A stretch of DNA of 64,000 nucleotides, taken from Symsagittifera roscoffensis (Eukaryota; Xenacoelomorpha; Acoela; Convolutidae). The notes under the pieces are model-generated. The model was not told the origin of the DNA. It saw nothing but the letters and a program-made list of their open reading frames with translations, and did no database searches. Shown piece after piece: positions 19,630 to 29,760 of the stretch (position 1 is its first letter; each line of letters starts with the position of its first letter). The translations under genes and the position numbers were made by a program. The stretch covers positions 60,048,875-60,112,874 of the forward strand of contig NC_087066.1 in NCBI RefSeq assembly GCF_963678635.1, written 5' to 3'.

Positions 19630-21234
19630 TCAGGCGACTCTCAAGTAGTATTTCTTGTGCAGATACACCATTATCTCAGTTTCCGCGAAGACTACGTGTA
19701 GGATAGCGTACAATTCCCTTGAGCTCAGTTTGCCTCTGTTTGGGTCATACACCGGCATTGAAACCTCCGTTATTCCTCTTTCAATCATGAAGTCTCGTAG
19801 TCTTGTTAGTGCCAACATCACGTGTTCGGGATTAATTGTGTTCCTATCATTGACCCTCGTCACTAGGAAGCACAGATATTTGCCCGGGACTTGTGCTACT
19901 GATGGTGGAAGCGCTGCCATCCCTCCCAGTCCTGGTCTCTGTCTGAACAGAAACTCCACGTTCTGGTACTCTCTTTTGAAGTCAGCTTCCAATCTTGATT
20001 TGAAACTCATGTCCGCCGTGATGCAGATCGCGCTAGTCCTGTTTGACAGGATGAAGTCGCTATCCGTTATCATGATGTTTTCCGAGTACTCATTGGGTAT
20101 TTCAAATTTCGTTTTGAAATTCCGACCTATGGTAGGCTCTGGCTCTTCTTCTTCCAGTTCTAATTCGCTTTTTTCTCTCACTTCCTTGAGCTTCTTTATC
20201 ATCAAATTTTCGGTGTGGGTAAGTCCTACCCCCACTCCCCGGACAAAAATATTTATCGACGTCCCCGTCGATGTTGTCGGGTCTGAATTGTCCGGAGGAA
20301 TGTCCAGTGGCCTGTCTGTTGCCGTCCATCCGAAAAGAGGGTCCTCTGCCTTCATATAATTTGCCGATGACACGTCGACTTGTTGAATGCTTTGTCCTTC
20401 GTGGTTCTCGTCTTTGACATCGCGCATCCACTCTAGTATCCTCAAGTTCGTGTTCTCCCTACTCTCTATCTCACTCTGTTCGAGATCCGTCTCCAATTCT
20501 GGTGTCGAGTAGTCTTCCTGCGGATAGTGTCCACCATCGTCAATGACCTGCCATTCCTCTTCGGCTTCCAGTTCGCCTGCACTCAGTAGTTCCTCGCCCA
20601 ATTTGTCTGGCTGTATCTTATCGATCAAGAAGTCATCCCCGTACCTGTTGTACCTCATGCCGGTCCGTTTACGATTGCCAGTCCTGGTTCCCGGTGGTAT
20701 TGGTCGATCTGGCTCCATCCACTTCGGCACCTCATCTTGCTCCGGGTCGTTCCAGTCTTCTTCTACAAATGATCCTGCTTCAGACTCGACTTCTATTTTT
20801 TCATTGTCGTCCAAACTCAAGTTCTCATTACCATCATTCTTCTCTCTGGTGCCTTTTTCATTCACTTCACACGCTGGCTCTACCACCAGGTACTCAAGAC
20901 CCTCCATGTCCTTCGGTATGCACCAATCCTCCGGGGACGGGACGTGAGGCTTCAGATTTTCATAATGTGCCGCTCGCCCAGTACTCAAGCGATAGAACCG
21001 TCCTTGTTGATGAACTTCCGTTATCATGAATGGTCCCCTCCACTTCTTGAGTAGTTTCTTTGTTCCCTTGGGCGGTATGACATTTTGGAAGACCCACACG
21101 TATTGGCTTACTTCATATGGCTTTGCTTGTAATATTTTTTCGTCATTTTTTCTGCGTTGCCTCATTTGCGCTTGCGCCGTGTTCCTCCTGCATAGCTCGT
21201 TTAACTCCTGTTGTCTTTTGATCGCTTCTTTCAC
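19630..21234 (-). CDS. Integrase C-terminal part fused to a macro-like domain
   Basis: 534 codons in the pol frame. Residues 1-105 finish the integrase, including the GPF/Y module (KKWRGPFMITEV ... HYENLKPH). Residues about 110-370 are acidic and low-complexity. Residues about 375-530 read as a macro domain of the OARD1 type: NIMITDSDF, TSAICITADM, KYLCFLVTR, ALTRLRDFMIERGITEVSMP, and a final YAILHVVFAETEIMVYLH. The two ADP-ribose-binding loops are altered: where OARD1-type domains have a Gly-rich M-G-x-G-I-A stretch this has SFKSRLEA, and the second loop after MP lacks the G-C-G-L-D pattern. It is therefore a macro fold with doubtful ligand binding. A TAG at 21235-21237 precedes it in frame. 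Confidence 0.8.
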   Translation of the reverse strand: MKEAIKRQQELNELCRRNTAQAQMRQRRKNDEKILQAKPYEVSQYVWVFQNVIPPKGTKKLLKKWRGPFMITEVHQQGRFYRLSTGRAAHYENLKPHVPSPEDWCIPKDMEGLEYLVVEPACEVNEKGTREKNDGNENLSLDDNEKIEVESEAGSFVEEDWNDPEQDEVPKWMEPDRPIPPGTRTGNRKRTGMRYNRYGDDFLIDKIQPDKLGEELLSAGELEAEEEWQVIDDGGHYPQEDYSTPELETDLEQSEIESRENTNLRILEWMRDVKDENHEGQSIQQVDVSSANYMKAEDPLFGWTATDRPLDIPPDNSDPTTSTGTSINIFVRGVGVGLTHTENLMIKKLKEVREKSELELEEEEPEPTIGRNFKTKFEIPNEYSENIMITDSDFILSNRTSAICITADMSFKSRLEADFKREYQNVEFLFRQRPGLGGMAALPPSVAQVPGKYLCFLVTRVNDRNTINPEHVMLALTRLRDFMIERGITEVSMPVYDPNRGKLSSRELYAILHVVFAETEIMVYLHKKYYLRVA

Positions 21235-21756
21235 CTATGCCTGAGGCGACGTCCTTTTCCCTTCGTATTCCGGGTAAAAGAATGTCAGAGGCATTGCTCT
21301 CTCCCTGCCCGTCAACATCATGAAGGGACTGATGCCCGTCGTTGAGTGCTGTGTGCTGTTGTAGGCCCCTACTACCTGTGGCAGGTATTTATCCCAGTCC
21401 GTCATGTATCTTGAGCAGTACACCCTTAACATGTTGACCAGTGTCCTGTTCTGTCTCTCTACCAATCCGTTGGTCTGTGGATGGTAGGTTGTCGAGTGTG
21501 CTTGAGCAATGTGCGATCTCCTCATCAATTCTTTTGTCAAGTCCCCCACAAAAGCTTTGCCGTTGTCCGACTGGAAAGTCATTGGACAACCATACCGCGA
21601 TATCCAATGCGTTATCAGATGATCACATGTCTCCTCGGCCGAGGCTGTCTGGCACGGAACCGCTTCCGCCAACTTTGTGAAGTGATCTATTATAACCAGT
21701 ATCTGGTTATATCCCGACTCCGTCATGCAGATTTTTTGATGGTCTATCTGCACCAC
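21235..21756 (-). pseudogene. Integrase catalytic core (DDE)
   Basis: The pol frame continues with the rve core: first Asp in VQIDHQ, then IIDHFTKLAEAVP, second Asp in TFQSDNGKAF, and Glu in TNGLVERQNR, followed by PFMMLTGRERAMP. It is closed by an in-frame TAG (21235-21237) and preceded by another (21796-21798), with the intervening 13 codons readable. The last 119 nt are duplicated exactly at 22490-22608. The integrase inserts the cDNA into host DNA; this copy cannot make it intact without reading through stops. Confidence 0.9.
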
Positions 21757-21795
21757 TTCATTGAACTCTGAGCTCTCGACGGACTTGAGGGGAAA

Positions 21796-23337
21796 CTATA
21801 TCTTCCTTGGGTCCTTTACCTGGAGGCATGCCAGGCAGGCATTCACCCATCTCTCGCAAGCTTTTCTCATCCCTGGCCAATCAAACCTGTGAAGTATCCT
21901 TTGTTGTACTTTGTCTATCCCCTGGTGCCCCATCTGGTCGTGCGATCTGAAAAGCACCTCCGTTTGATACAATTGTGGTAGTATGATGAGGTTGTGTTTG
22001 TGTAATATCTTCTCCTCATCTTTCCTCTTGCATGCTACCACCCCATCAGCTGTGTGGTAGAGTAAGTATTTCTTTTCTTTGTAGAACTGGCTCAAGATCT
22101 TGCAGCTGTCTTCCTCGAGTTCCCCCTTCTCCTTAACCCCCGACTGGATCCATTTGGAGAGGTTACTCGTCATTTTGTCATTCTTTTGGGCTCTTATTAG
22201 GTCTGACAGCCTGTACCTCGCCTTGACATGCTCCTTTAGCGCCATGATCTGTCCATTCATCTCACCAGGGTTGTGGATGTCATCGCTCAGCTTCACGCAT
22301 ATCATCCTTTTCACGATTTTTATATCGTCTTCTGGCACCAGATTCGTTCTGACGTTTGAGTTGCATGATAGTTCCCTGAATGGCTTCCTTGAAACCGCAA
22401 TTTTCCCAAGTTCTTCACCACCTCGTATCTCCTGTATGTCCAGATTGTACGTTCCTGAAGATGGATCTGTCTGTAACTCCCTGTCGTGGTGTTGTCTTTT
22501 GATCGCTTCTTTCACCTATGCCTGAGGCGACGTCCTTTTCCCTTCGTATTCCGGGTAAAAGAATGTCAGAGGCATTGCTCTCTCCCTGCCCGTCAACATC
22601 ATGAAGGGTGCCTTGTCGTGGTGCCTTGTCTTCTCTTTCGCCAATATCATGCCCAGACTGTCTTGGTTTTCGCTGCTCTCCTCCGAGTCTTCATCCCATC
22701 CTTCACGCTCCCCGGACAATTTTCCTTCTCCGGTTTCTTCTTCCGTGAACATGGAACACTCCCTGGACTCTTGACCTAGTCCCAGGTGTCCAGTATCTTC
22801 TTTGAACGTCACTTTCTTTTTCCTAACCTTGGTCTGCTCCAGAATGTTTTCGGGGATTTTGTCAACTAGTGACCGCACGACATCTTTGCTGTCAGTGACG
22901 CTTCCTCTTGAGGAGTCAGTATCGTTCACTGTTTCTTTTCTCCGAAGTATAGTGACTTCCGGTTCCTCTTGACCCTTCTCTTGGATCACGGGCTTATCAT
23001 CTGATAGTTTCTCGAGCAACCTCATTAAGTCATCATCTATCTGTGCAGTTCCTGCTTCTACCTGGTTAAGATCATAGCCTTTGGCCTTGAGCGTCTCCTT
23101 CACGATCTTCGACTTGAGTATTGTCTCTATCGGAATCCTTTTGCTCTTCTTCAAGATGGTCTTTTCTGGAGGTTCTTTAGGTAATTCAGGATGATCTTCT
23201 ATCGGTTTGCCTGATTTGCCCAGCCATCTCGTGAGTGGAAGACTGTCGTACGTTTCCTTGTCCATGAAGGAGAAGCCATCTTTGATTTCAGGTCTGTCTG
23301 CCTCTCTTTGCTCTTGTCTCTCATAGAACTCCGTCTT
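21796..23337 (-). pseudogene. Pol linker and integrase zinc-binding domain (with an inserted duplication)
   Basis: After the RNase H TAG (23338-23340) the frame runs on through a long charged linker (PEDHPELPKEP-like, Lys/Glu-rich) of about 220 codons. This is much longer than usual for gypsy elements. It then reaches the HHCC zinc finger: RSHDQMGHQGIDK ... RWVNACLACLQVK. The linker is interrupted by a 132-bp in-frame insertion, an exact copy of the integrase segment at 21209-21327, flanked by a 10-bp direct repeat (TGTCGTGGTG at 22482 and 22614) and carrying that segment's TAG (22516-22518). Another TAG ends the segment at 21796. Confidence 0.8.
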
Positions 23338-24403
23338 CTAACTCAAGTTGTCGGCATTCTGATGTTTATCTCGTGTTCTATGCTCAATTATCATGTTGTA
23401 TCCGTCCAGGCGAACTATCCACCTCCCAATGTAACTTTGGTCCATTGAGTACGTTTTCAGCCAGTTCAGTGCTCGGTTGTCGACTCGCAACTTGAATGGC
23501 TCACTGCCCAGGTATGCCCTGTATTTCTCGACAAAGGTAACCACCGCGAACATCTCTGTTTTCGGTGCTCCGTACTTCATTTCCGTGTCACTCAGGACTT
23601 TACTCCCGTACGCTATTGGTCTCAAGACTGTCTTCCCATTCCATTCTTGTTCTTGATGGAGAATCCCACAAATCGCGACTACCGACGCATCCGTGTCCAG
23701 CACGTACATCCCTTTCTCAGTCGGCATACCCAGTACTGGTGCCTCACATAGCTCTTTCTTTATTCTCTGGAATGACTCTTCTGCTGCGTTGTTCCACGTG
23801 AACTTCTTGCCCTTGTGTCTCATTAATTGTTGCATCGGGTATACCTTGTCCGCATAGCCCTTGATGAACTCTCTATAATAGTTAGCGAAACCCAGGAAGC
23901 TCATCAACTGGTGTTCTGTCTTCGGTGATTTCCAGGTTAGTACTGCTTCCACGGCGTCCGGATCAGGTCTGATGCCGTGCTTGTCTACCATCCTGCCCAA
24001 GTATTTTATTGAGTCCTTGAGTATCTCGTACTTTGATGGCTTACACTTTAGCCCCGACCTTTTCATGCATGCAAACACTTCGTCAAGTCTCTCAATGTGG
24101 TCTCTCAATTACCACGTCATCCATGTAGCACATTACCAGATTGCCATACTTCTTCGTCACGCCTATCAGCGCGTGTGCCATCAACCGCTGAAACGTGGCT
24201 GTGGCATTGCAAAGTCCAAACGGCATCCGTTTCCATTGAAACAGACCCAACTCGCAGGCAAACCCTGTCTTGTCTCTGTCCTGCTTCCTAAGTTGTACCT
24301 GCCAAAAGGCCGAGCCTAAATCAAGAGTCGTAAAAAGTTTTGCATCACCTAACTTTGAGAGGCTCTCATCAATCCTCCACGGTGACTTGGATGGTTCTAT
24401 CAT
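23338..24403 (-). pseudogene. Reverse transcriptase palm/thumb and RNase H
   Basis: Two overlapping frames. 24403-24092 has KLFTTLDLGSAFWQ (first catalytic Asp), KRMPFGLCNATATFQ and the active-site CYMDDVVI. 24108-23338 has the thumb (YLGRMVDKHGIRPD, FLGFANYYREFIKG) and RNase H with VLDTDASVVAICGIL, KTEMFAVV and LRVDNRALNWL, covering the DED-type residues. A one-base shift separates the frames just after YMDD. The part ends ADNLS then TAG (23338-23340), where most gypsy elements read on towards integrase. Confidence 0.9.
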
Positions 24404-24411
24404 GTCATACT

Positions 24412-27400
24412 CTAGTAACGTCTCGATTTCTTTTCTTCCTCAGGTATGGGATAGGCATCCTTCACCGTGACGGAGTTCAGGTATCGAAAGTCACAACAAA
24501 ACCTCAACTGGTCGCCTTTCTTTTTGGCCATAACTACTCCACACGCCCACGGTGACTTGGATGGTTCTATCATGTCATACTCTAGTAACGTCTCGATTTC
24601 TTTTCTACACGCGTCCAATTTGTGTGGGGTCATGCGCCTCGCCCCCTCCCTGTGTGGTACCGCGTTTTCCTCAAGTTCTATTTCATGCTCAACAAAATTA
24701 CAACACCCGATATCCGCTTTATGCCTCGAAAAAACTTCCTCGTTCCGCTCTAGTACGTCCTTGATGGCTTCGAGCTGTTCATCTTTCAGTTTGCCCCTCA
24801 AATGTTCAATCTCCGGCAGAACCGGTTTATCAGTTTGCATTTCATCTAGTGTGGGTCGCTCTGGAAAGTTCGAACAGCTCGACAGCCCATCGTCCGTTTC
24901 TGACTTAAGAGATTTAATAAGACCTGAAGAATCTTTTATTTTCTGCAATCTTCTCAAGATACAAATTTGGTCCCTATGATTGGGACAATCAACAACTTCA
25001 TTTTGTTTTGAGTTCTCGATCGTTTCATATCGAGTTTTAACCGGTAAAGCATATCCCAGTTTCCTCCCTCTCTGTATCGTGATCGGTATATCAAGGGTAT
25101 TCAACAAGACACTGACGCAGAGGCCGCTCTTCGTTATCGAGAAGGATCTTCCTAAAACAGCAGCACTTTGACTATTAGGATTCGGAACTATACACACTTG
25201 CTTGTTGTCACTTAGTTCATTGTAATTTTTCATCCTCAAGCCTACGATTGCCGCTTCATTCGCTTTTAGCCTCACCCTCCTATTCAAGAATACCGGTGCT
25301 TTGTTTTCATTTGCCATTATTAAATTTACCGGTTTGATTGCGTACCTCCTATCCGGGTTCCGTATCCTGAACATTGCGTTATTTAGATCAATCGTTACGT
25401 CGAAATTCCTGATGAAGTCTCTGCCCAAAATGAATTGGTCAGATTCATCTAGGTTTTCTACCACGATAAAGCTCATCCACAGGTTACGTTCCCCCAAATT
25501 GAGGGCTATTATCGGCGTCCTGCCCAGCACCCGAAGGGCCCCTTTGTTTGCAGCTGACAGCCTTATCCTCGAGTCTATCAAATCACCTTTGTCAAAGCCC
25601 ATCCGTACCCAAGTTTCGATTGGTATGACGCTCAAGACTGCTCCCGTATCAAGTAACCCACGTAACTGAGTCTTTTTGCCACTTATGTCTAGCACGTGCC
25701 CTGTCACATCTGCCTCTGTCCCGATGTGCATCGCATCTTCTTCAAGCATGGCGCAGTGTCCAATTGATCTCACTTTCAACTCTTCTTTCCCTACGTAGAT
25801 TTGCCCAATTAGGTCTTCGTCACATGTTATCATTGTCTTGGTATAGATGTTTATTCCATCTATATTTAGCATCACCACGTGTGGACCATAAGCTTCAGTA
25901 TACCTGTTGTCAACACGTACCGACTTGCTGCCCCCTCTCGTTAGTAGTGCTCTCAGCGCTCTAGAAGTCGTTTGTGGGCTTATACAAATCAAGTAATCTG
26001 CGTACACGTCAATGTGCATTATTGTCTGGTCGCTCGGTTCGCTCAAGTTTCTGGTTACCTCGTGGCCACCCACTGTGATTATCGACATTATTCTAGCCCC
26101 GATTTTCGATATGCCGAATGGCTTTCCCGTCACCATTTTTACAGTTTTACAATTCCCGGTCTTTGTTGAGCCCGGTACAGCCTCTGGTGTTGGGTTTGAT
26201 CCGGTTAATGCTTCGTTGAAATTCTGTCTTTCGATCTCCAGCTTTAGTCGTTGCTCAATTTCTTTCGCAGCCAGATCCTGTTTCACTTTGGCAATTGCTT
26301 CCGTCGCCGCTTTCTCATAATTTATCTCTAGAGAGTTCCCGGCCGCGGATTCTATCGCACCATTAACATGTGTTACAGCTTTCACTGTTTTCGTCGGCAA
26401 TTCCGTGCTTGGTGCTCCTAAGTTCCTAGATTCAAACTCGTTTTGTCTATTCCGCTGATTCTGCACCGCCGCTAATGCCAACTTATGTTTGGGGTGACTC
26501 TGGTCCTTGACCGCTTCCCAGAACAAGGGACAATCCATTCTGAAGTGCCCCTCCTGGTTACAGAAGAAGCATCTTGCGCCTATCTTGATGATTAAGCCAC
26601 TATAGTACTCGTGTTCCTCCATCTGGCTCATGTCCTCCTCATCCGGTGCGTATCCTAGGCTCTTCATGCCTTGTTTGTATGTTGTGCAGTCAGCCACGTG
26701 GTGATCCGCCGACCCGCAGTTCGCGCATGATCTGCGCTTGTCCATATTATCTCTAGGCTTGTACCATGATGACCTCTGGGGTTGGCCTCCCCCTTGCGTC
26801 TTCCTGTTTTCTGAATATGAGTATTTCTTGGGCTTCATCAGCATGTATTCCCTTGATTTCTGTCTCATTTCTTCTGGGGTTGGTGCGCTGTCTTTCGACA
26901 ATGTGTAGTGTGTTGCTAACATTGTTCTTAAGTCATCACTTTTTACCCCATCAATGAACTTCGAGGCAATGCTAAAGTTTCTTCTGTCTGTCGACTCCTC
27001 TGGGTCACTCCTTCTTCTCAAGCTCTCGAGGTTATCTAGGAACCGATCAATTGACTCTTCGTCCCTCTGCCTTCTCTTTTCAAATCGCATCATCGCTTGG
27101 TGACCCTTCATGCCTGACCCGAATCGATTCAGCAATAATTCGAAGATCTTGTCCGCGGTATCGCGTTCTTCTTCTTTCTTTGCAACCACGCATTTTAATG
27201 CCGTGCCTTCTAAGTTGCTGAGTATGGCTGTGCATGCTTGTCTTTCATCATTTAAGTTATCTTGCTCTAGGTGTAATCTCATCACTTCCACCCAAGTGTC
27301 GATGCATCCATCGGAGTCGTCTATGAATTCTTTTGGCTTCTTAAAAGTTTTTCTTGATTTTCCGTCTCTCCTATCGCTCGAGTCAGTGTTCCTCGTGGCG

Positions 27401-28530
27401 AAGGCCTCTAGTGTCCTGTTCATCATCTCCCAAGTGCTTGCCCACGTCATGGCATCCGGACCTGCGTTGCTGTTAGCTGTTGAGTCCCCCGGACCACTCA
27501 TTGTGTGTGATGTTCCACTTTTCATGATTGTTTTGGCAGCCGTCGGTGCTATGCTTACCGCATCCCTTGTTAAAGGCAACGGTGTCGATTGCCGTTTGTT
27601 CCTTTGTGGTTCCACAAAGTCAACTCGGGTGCCTTGCGTGCGATCCGCTGCCGGTCTTTCTTGTGTAGTAGATTTTCTCAAGATTGCATCCAATTTCGCC
27701 TGTATTGCACACGAACTTTCGGCCTGATTCCTGTTCATCATATCCATTCTCTTTTCCAGGCTACCTAATTGGCTGTTGACATCATCATATCGGTTTTTCA
27801 ACTGTTGCATATCTTTTTTGATGTTCTTATCTCGTTCTTCATTGGTGGCATCTACCTTGTCCGACATCTGCTGGAGTCTCTCGTCTGTCGCCTTAGCCAG
27901 GTTGAAATAACTATCCCGATACTCGTGTTTGTTGTATTTTAACTCTTTCCTTATTAAGTCTCTATCTTCCTCACTATACTTTAGTTTTTTGTCGATCTGA
28001 TTTAGTTTTGTCATCAGGTCGCCAAGCTCAAGAGCAGCTGTTTCGTGATCAGCCGTTGTCTTGTTTTCGGCTGCCTCTTCTGTTCTGGCTCGTTCTTCCT
28101 TTAGGTCGGCTTCTGTCGCCTTCGTGCTCACTGTCCCAAATGTTCGTGCTCTTCCAGTCTGTGATTCTTCGGCCGTGTTGTCTTTCGATTTCATTCCGAC
28201 CATCATCGCTAACTTTTCTGTAAAAGATGTTTTCTTTACTTGAGAGTCGTCTTTCACCGTTTCTCGGGTATTGCCTGTTGTGTCTTCCAACGCGTCTATC
28301 GGCGAAAACTCCACGGTTTTTTGATTTTGATCTTCCATATGGGGCATCGGTGTGGATTCCGTTGTCTTCTTCTCCACTTCATCTACGCTCTGGTCTGGTG
28401 TCTCTAGATCGATTTCGATTGTGGGCTCCATCTGTTTGTCTTTAGCACCTTCTCGCGTCTTGTTCTCGGTGCTACTCCTCGTGCTGACCATGCTAACTGA
28501 AAAGTTATCTTTTGTTTTGCTTGGGCCCAT
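24412..28530 (-). CDS. Gag, aspartic protease and start of reverse transcriptase
   Basis: 1,372 codons in one frame. Residues about 130-270 are coiled coil. About 385-560 form a Retrotrans_gag-like capsid domain (FIDDSDGCIDTWVEVMRL, SIDRFLDNLESLRRRSD). Two zinc knuckles of C-x2-C-x4-H-x4-C lie near 600 (CANCGSADHHVADC) and 647 (CFFCNQEGHFRMDC). The protease is near 960 (LRGLLDTGAVLSVIP, later ILGRDF). The RT fingers start near 1,290 (IEPSKSPWACGVV, LRFCCDFRYLNSVTVKDAYP). Gag and pol are in one frame, with no shift or stop between them. The frame ends prematurely at TAG (24412-24414) because a 60-bp duplicate (24377-24436 copied from 24547-24606) was inserted after the YPIP motif. Confidence 0.9.
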   Translation of the reverse strand: MGPSKTKDNFSVSMVSTRSSTENKTREGAKDKQMEPTIEIDLETPDQSVDEVEKKTTESTPMPHMEDQNQKTVEFSPIDALEDTTGNTRETVKDDSQVKKTSFTEKLAMMVGMKSKDNTAEESQTGRARTFGTVSTKATEADLKEERARTEEAAENKTTADHETAALELGDLMTKLNQIDKKLKYSEEDRDLIRKELKYNKHEYRDSYFNLAKATDERLQQMSDKVDATNEERDKNIKKDMQQLKNRYDDVNSQLGSLEKRMDMMNRNQAESSCAIQAKLDAILRKSTTQERPAADRTQGTRVDFVEPQRNKRQSTPLPLTRDAVSIAPTAAKTIMKSGTSHTMSGPGDSTANSNAGPDAMTWASTWEMMNRTLEAFATRNTDSSDRRDGKSRKTFKKPKEFIDDSDGCIDTWVEVMRLHLEQDNLNDERQACTAILSNLEGTALKCVVAKKEEERDTADKIFELLLNRFGSGMKGHQAMMRFEKRRQRDEESIDRFLDNLESLRRRSDPEESTDRRNFSIASKFIDGVKSDDLRTMLATHYTLSKDSAPTPEEMRQKSREYMLMKPKKYSYSENRKTQGGGQPQRSSWYKPRDNMDKRRSCANCGSADHHVADCTTYKQGMKSLGYAPDEEDMSQMEEHEYYSGLIIKIGARCFFCNQEGHFRMDCPLFWEAVKDQSHPKHKLALAAVQNQRNRQNEFESRNLGAPSTELPTKTVKAVTHVNGAIESAAGNSLEINYEKAATEAIAKVKQDLAAKEIEQRLKLEIERQNFNEALTGSNPTPEAVPGSTKTGNCKTVKMVTGKPFGISKIGARIMSIITVGGHEVTRNLSEPSDQTIMHIDVYADYLICISPQTTSRALRALLTRGGSKSVRVDNRYTEAYGPHVVMLNIDGINIYTKTMITCDEDLIGQIYVGKEELKVRSIGHCAMLEEDAMHIGTEADVTGHVLDISGKKTQLRGLLDTGAVLSVIPIETWVRMGFDKGDLIDSRIRLSAANKGALRVLGRTPIIALNLGERNLWMSFIVVENLDESDQFILGRDFIRNFDVTIDLNNAMFRIRNPDRRYAIKPVNLIMANENKAPVFLNRRVRLKANEAAIVGLRMKNYNELSDNKQVCIVPNPNSQSAAVLGRSFSITKSGLCVSVLLNTLDIPITIQRGRKLGYALPVKTRYETIENSKQNEVVDCPNHRDQICILRRLQKIKDSSGLIKSLKSETDDGLSSCSNFPERPTLDEMQTDKPVLPEIEHLRGKLKDEQLEAIKDVLERNEEVFSRHKADIGCCNFVEHEIELEENAVPHREGARRMTPHKLDACRKEIETLLEYDMIEPSKSPWACGVVMAKKKGDQLRFCCDFRYLNSVTVKDAYPIPEEEKKSRRY

Positions 28531-28974
28531 TGATGTCGTTCCGCGCAGCGACGAGTCTTATTTCGTGTTTGATCCACTTGACCTTTTTTCTAGCACCGGT
28601 AGCCTACTCCGTCTCACTATTTCTATTTACAATTGATTTTATTTACAATATTACTATATACACAATTCTAATCTAAGAATAAAATCTTTTGTGGAAAAAT
28701 TATTAAAAGGAAATATACAACGTGATAAAAACCTTGTTCCAGTTCTCTTTCAAAACTTTTCGAGAAACTTTCTTTATTTGTGGTCTCAACCGTACCGGGT
28801 TCCGATTAGTCTTGTTCTGTCTTAAAACACTTATTGTATTTTTACTTCAATTTTTATACCGTCCCAAGACTTCCAATTACCGTCCCTTCTCTTCTTTGTA
28901 CCGTCCCAGGCTTCTTTCTACTGTCCCAAGACTGTTCGGTACTGTCCCAGTACTTTCCGTCAGTGTCCCAAGAC
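28531..28974 (-). other. Leader of the giant element next to gag
   Basis: AT-rich sequence upstream of the gag ATG. From about 28857 (+) irregular copies of a CCGTCCCA/CTGTCCCAAGAC unit appear, apparently the degenerate edge of the minisatellite. No ORF of its own. Confidence 0.6.
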
Positions 28975-29760
28975 CCTTGTCCTGAGAGTACTATCCCAGG
29001 GCCACTGTCCCAAGACTATTGTCCCAAGGCTAGTGTCCCAAGACCACTGTCCCAAGACTACTGTCCCAAGGCTAGTGTCCCAAGACTACTGTCCCAAGAC
29101 TAGTGTCCCAAGGCTAGTGTCCCAAGACCACTGTCCCAAGACTACTGTCCCAAGGCTAGTGTCCCAAGACTACTGTCCCAAGACTACTGTCCCAACGCTA
29201 GTGTCCCAAGACTACTGTACCAAGGCTAGTGTCCCAAGGCTAGTGTCCCAAGACTACTGTCCCAAGACCACTGTCCCAAGACCACTGTCCCAAGACCCCT
29301 GTCCCAAGACCACTGTCCCAAGACCACTGTCCCAAGACCACTGTCCCAAGACCACTGTCCCAAGACCACTGTCCCAAGACCACTGTCCCAAGACCCCTGT
29401 CCCAAGACCCCTGTCCCAAGACCACTGTCCCAAGACCACTGTCCCAAGACCACTGTCCCAAGACCACTGTCCCAAGACCACTGTCCAAGGCTAGTGTCCC
29501 AAGACCACTGTCCCAAGACCACTATCCCAAGACCCCTGTCCCAAGACCACTGTCCCAAGACCACTATCCCAAGACCCCTGTCCCAAGACCACTGTCCCAA
29601 GACCACTGTCCCAAGACCACTGTCCCAAGACCGTACTGTCCCAAGACTGTACCAAGACTGTTCTGGTCCAACACTGTCCCAGGACTGCACTGTCCCAAGA
29701 CTGTCCCCAGACTGCTCTGTCCCAAGACTTCTTTGGCACTGTCCCAAGACTGTTGACAAG
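28975..29760. repeat. 14-bp minisatellite (CTGTCCCAAGACCA) in the leader
   Basis: Roughly 50 tandem units of a 14-bp sequence, nearly perfect from about 29260 to 29640 with variants (AAGGCTAGTGTCCC) to the left. Because 14 is not a multiple of 3, every frame reads a 14-residue repeat, giving long but meaningless open frames on both strands. It lies in the 5' untranslated leader of the LTR element, between LTR and gag. Confidence 0.95.

Noticed and set aside
28975-29760. CRISPR-like array
   Set aside because: Eukaryotic context and contiguous 14-bp units without spacers; a plain minisatellite.
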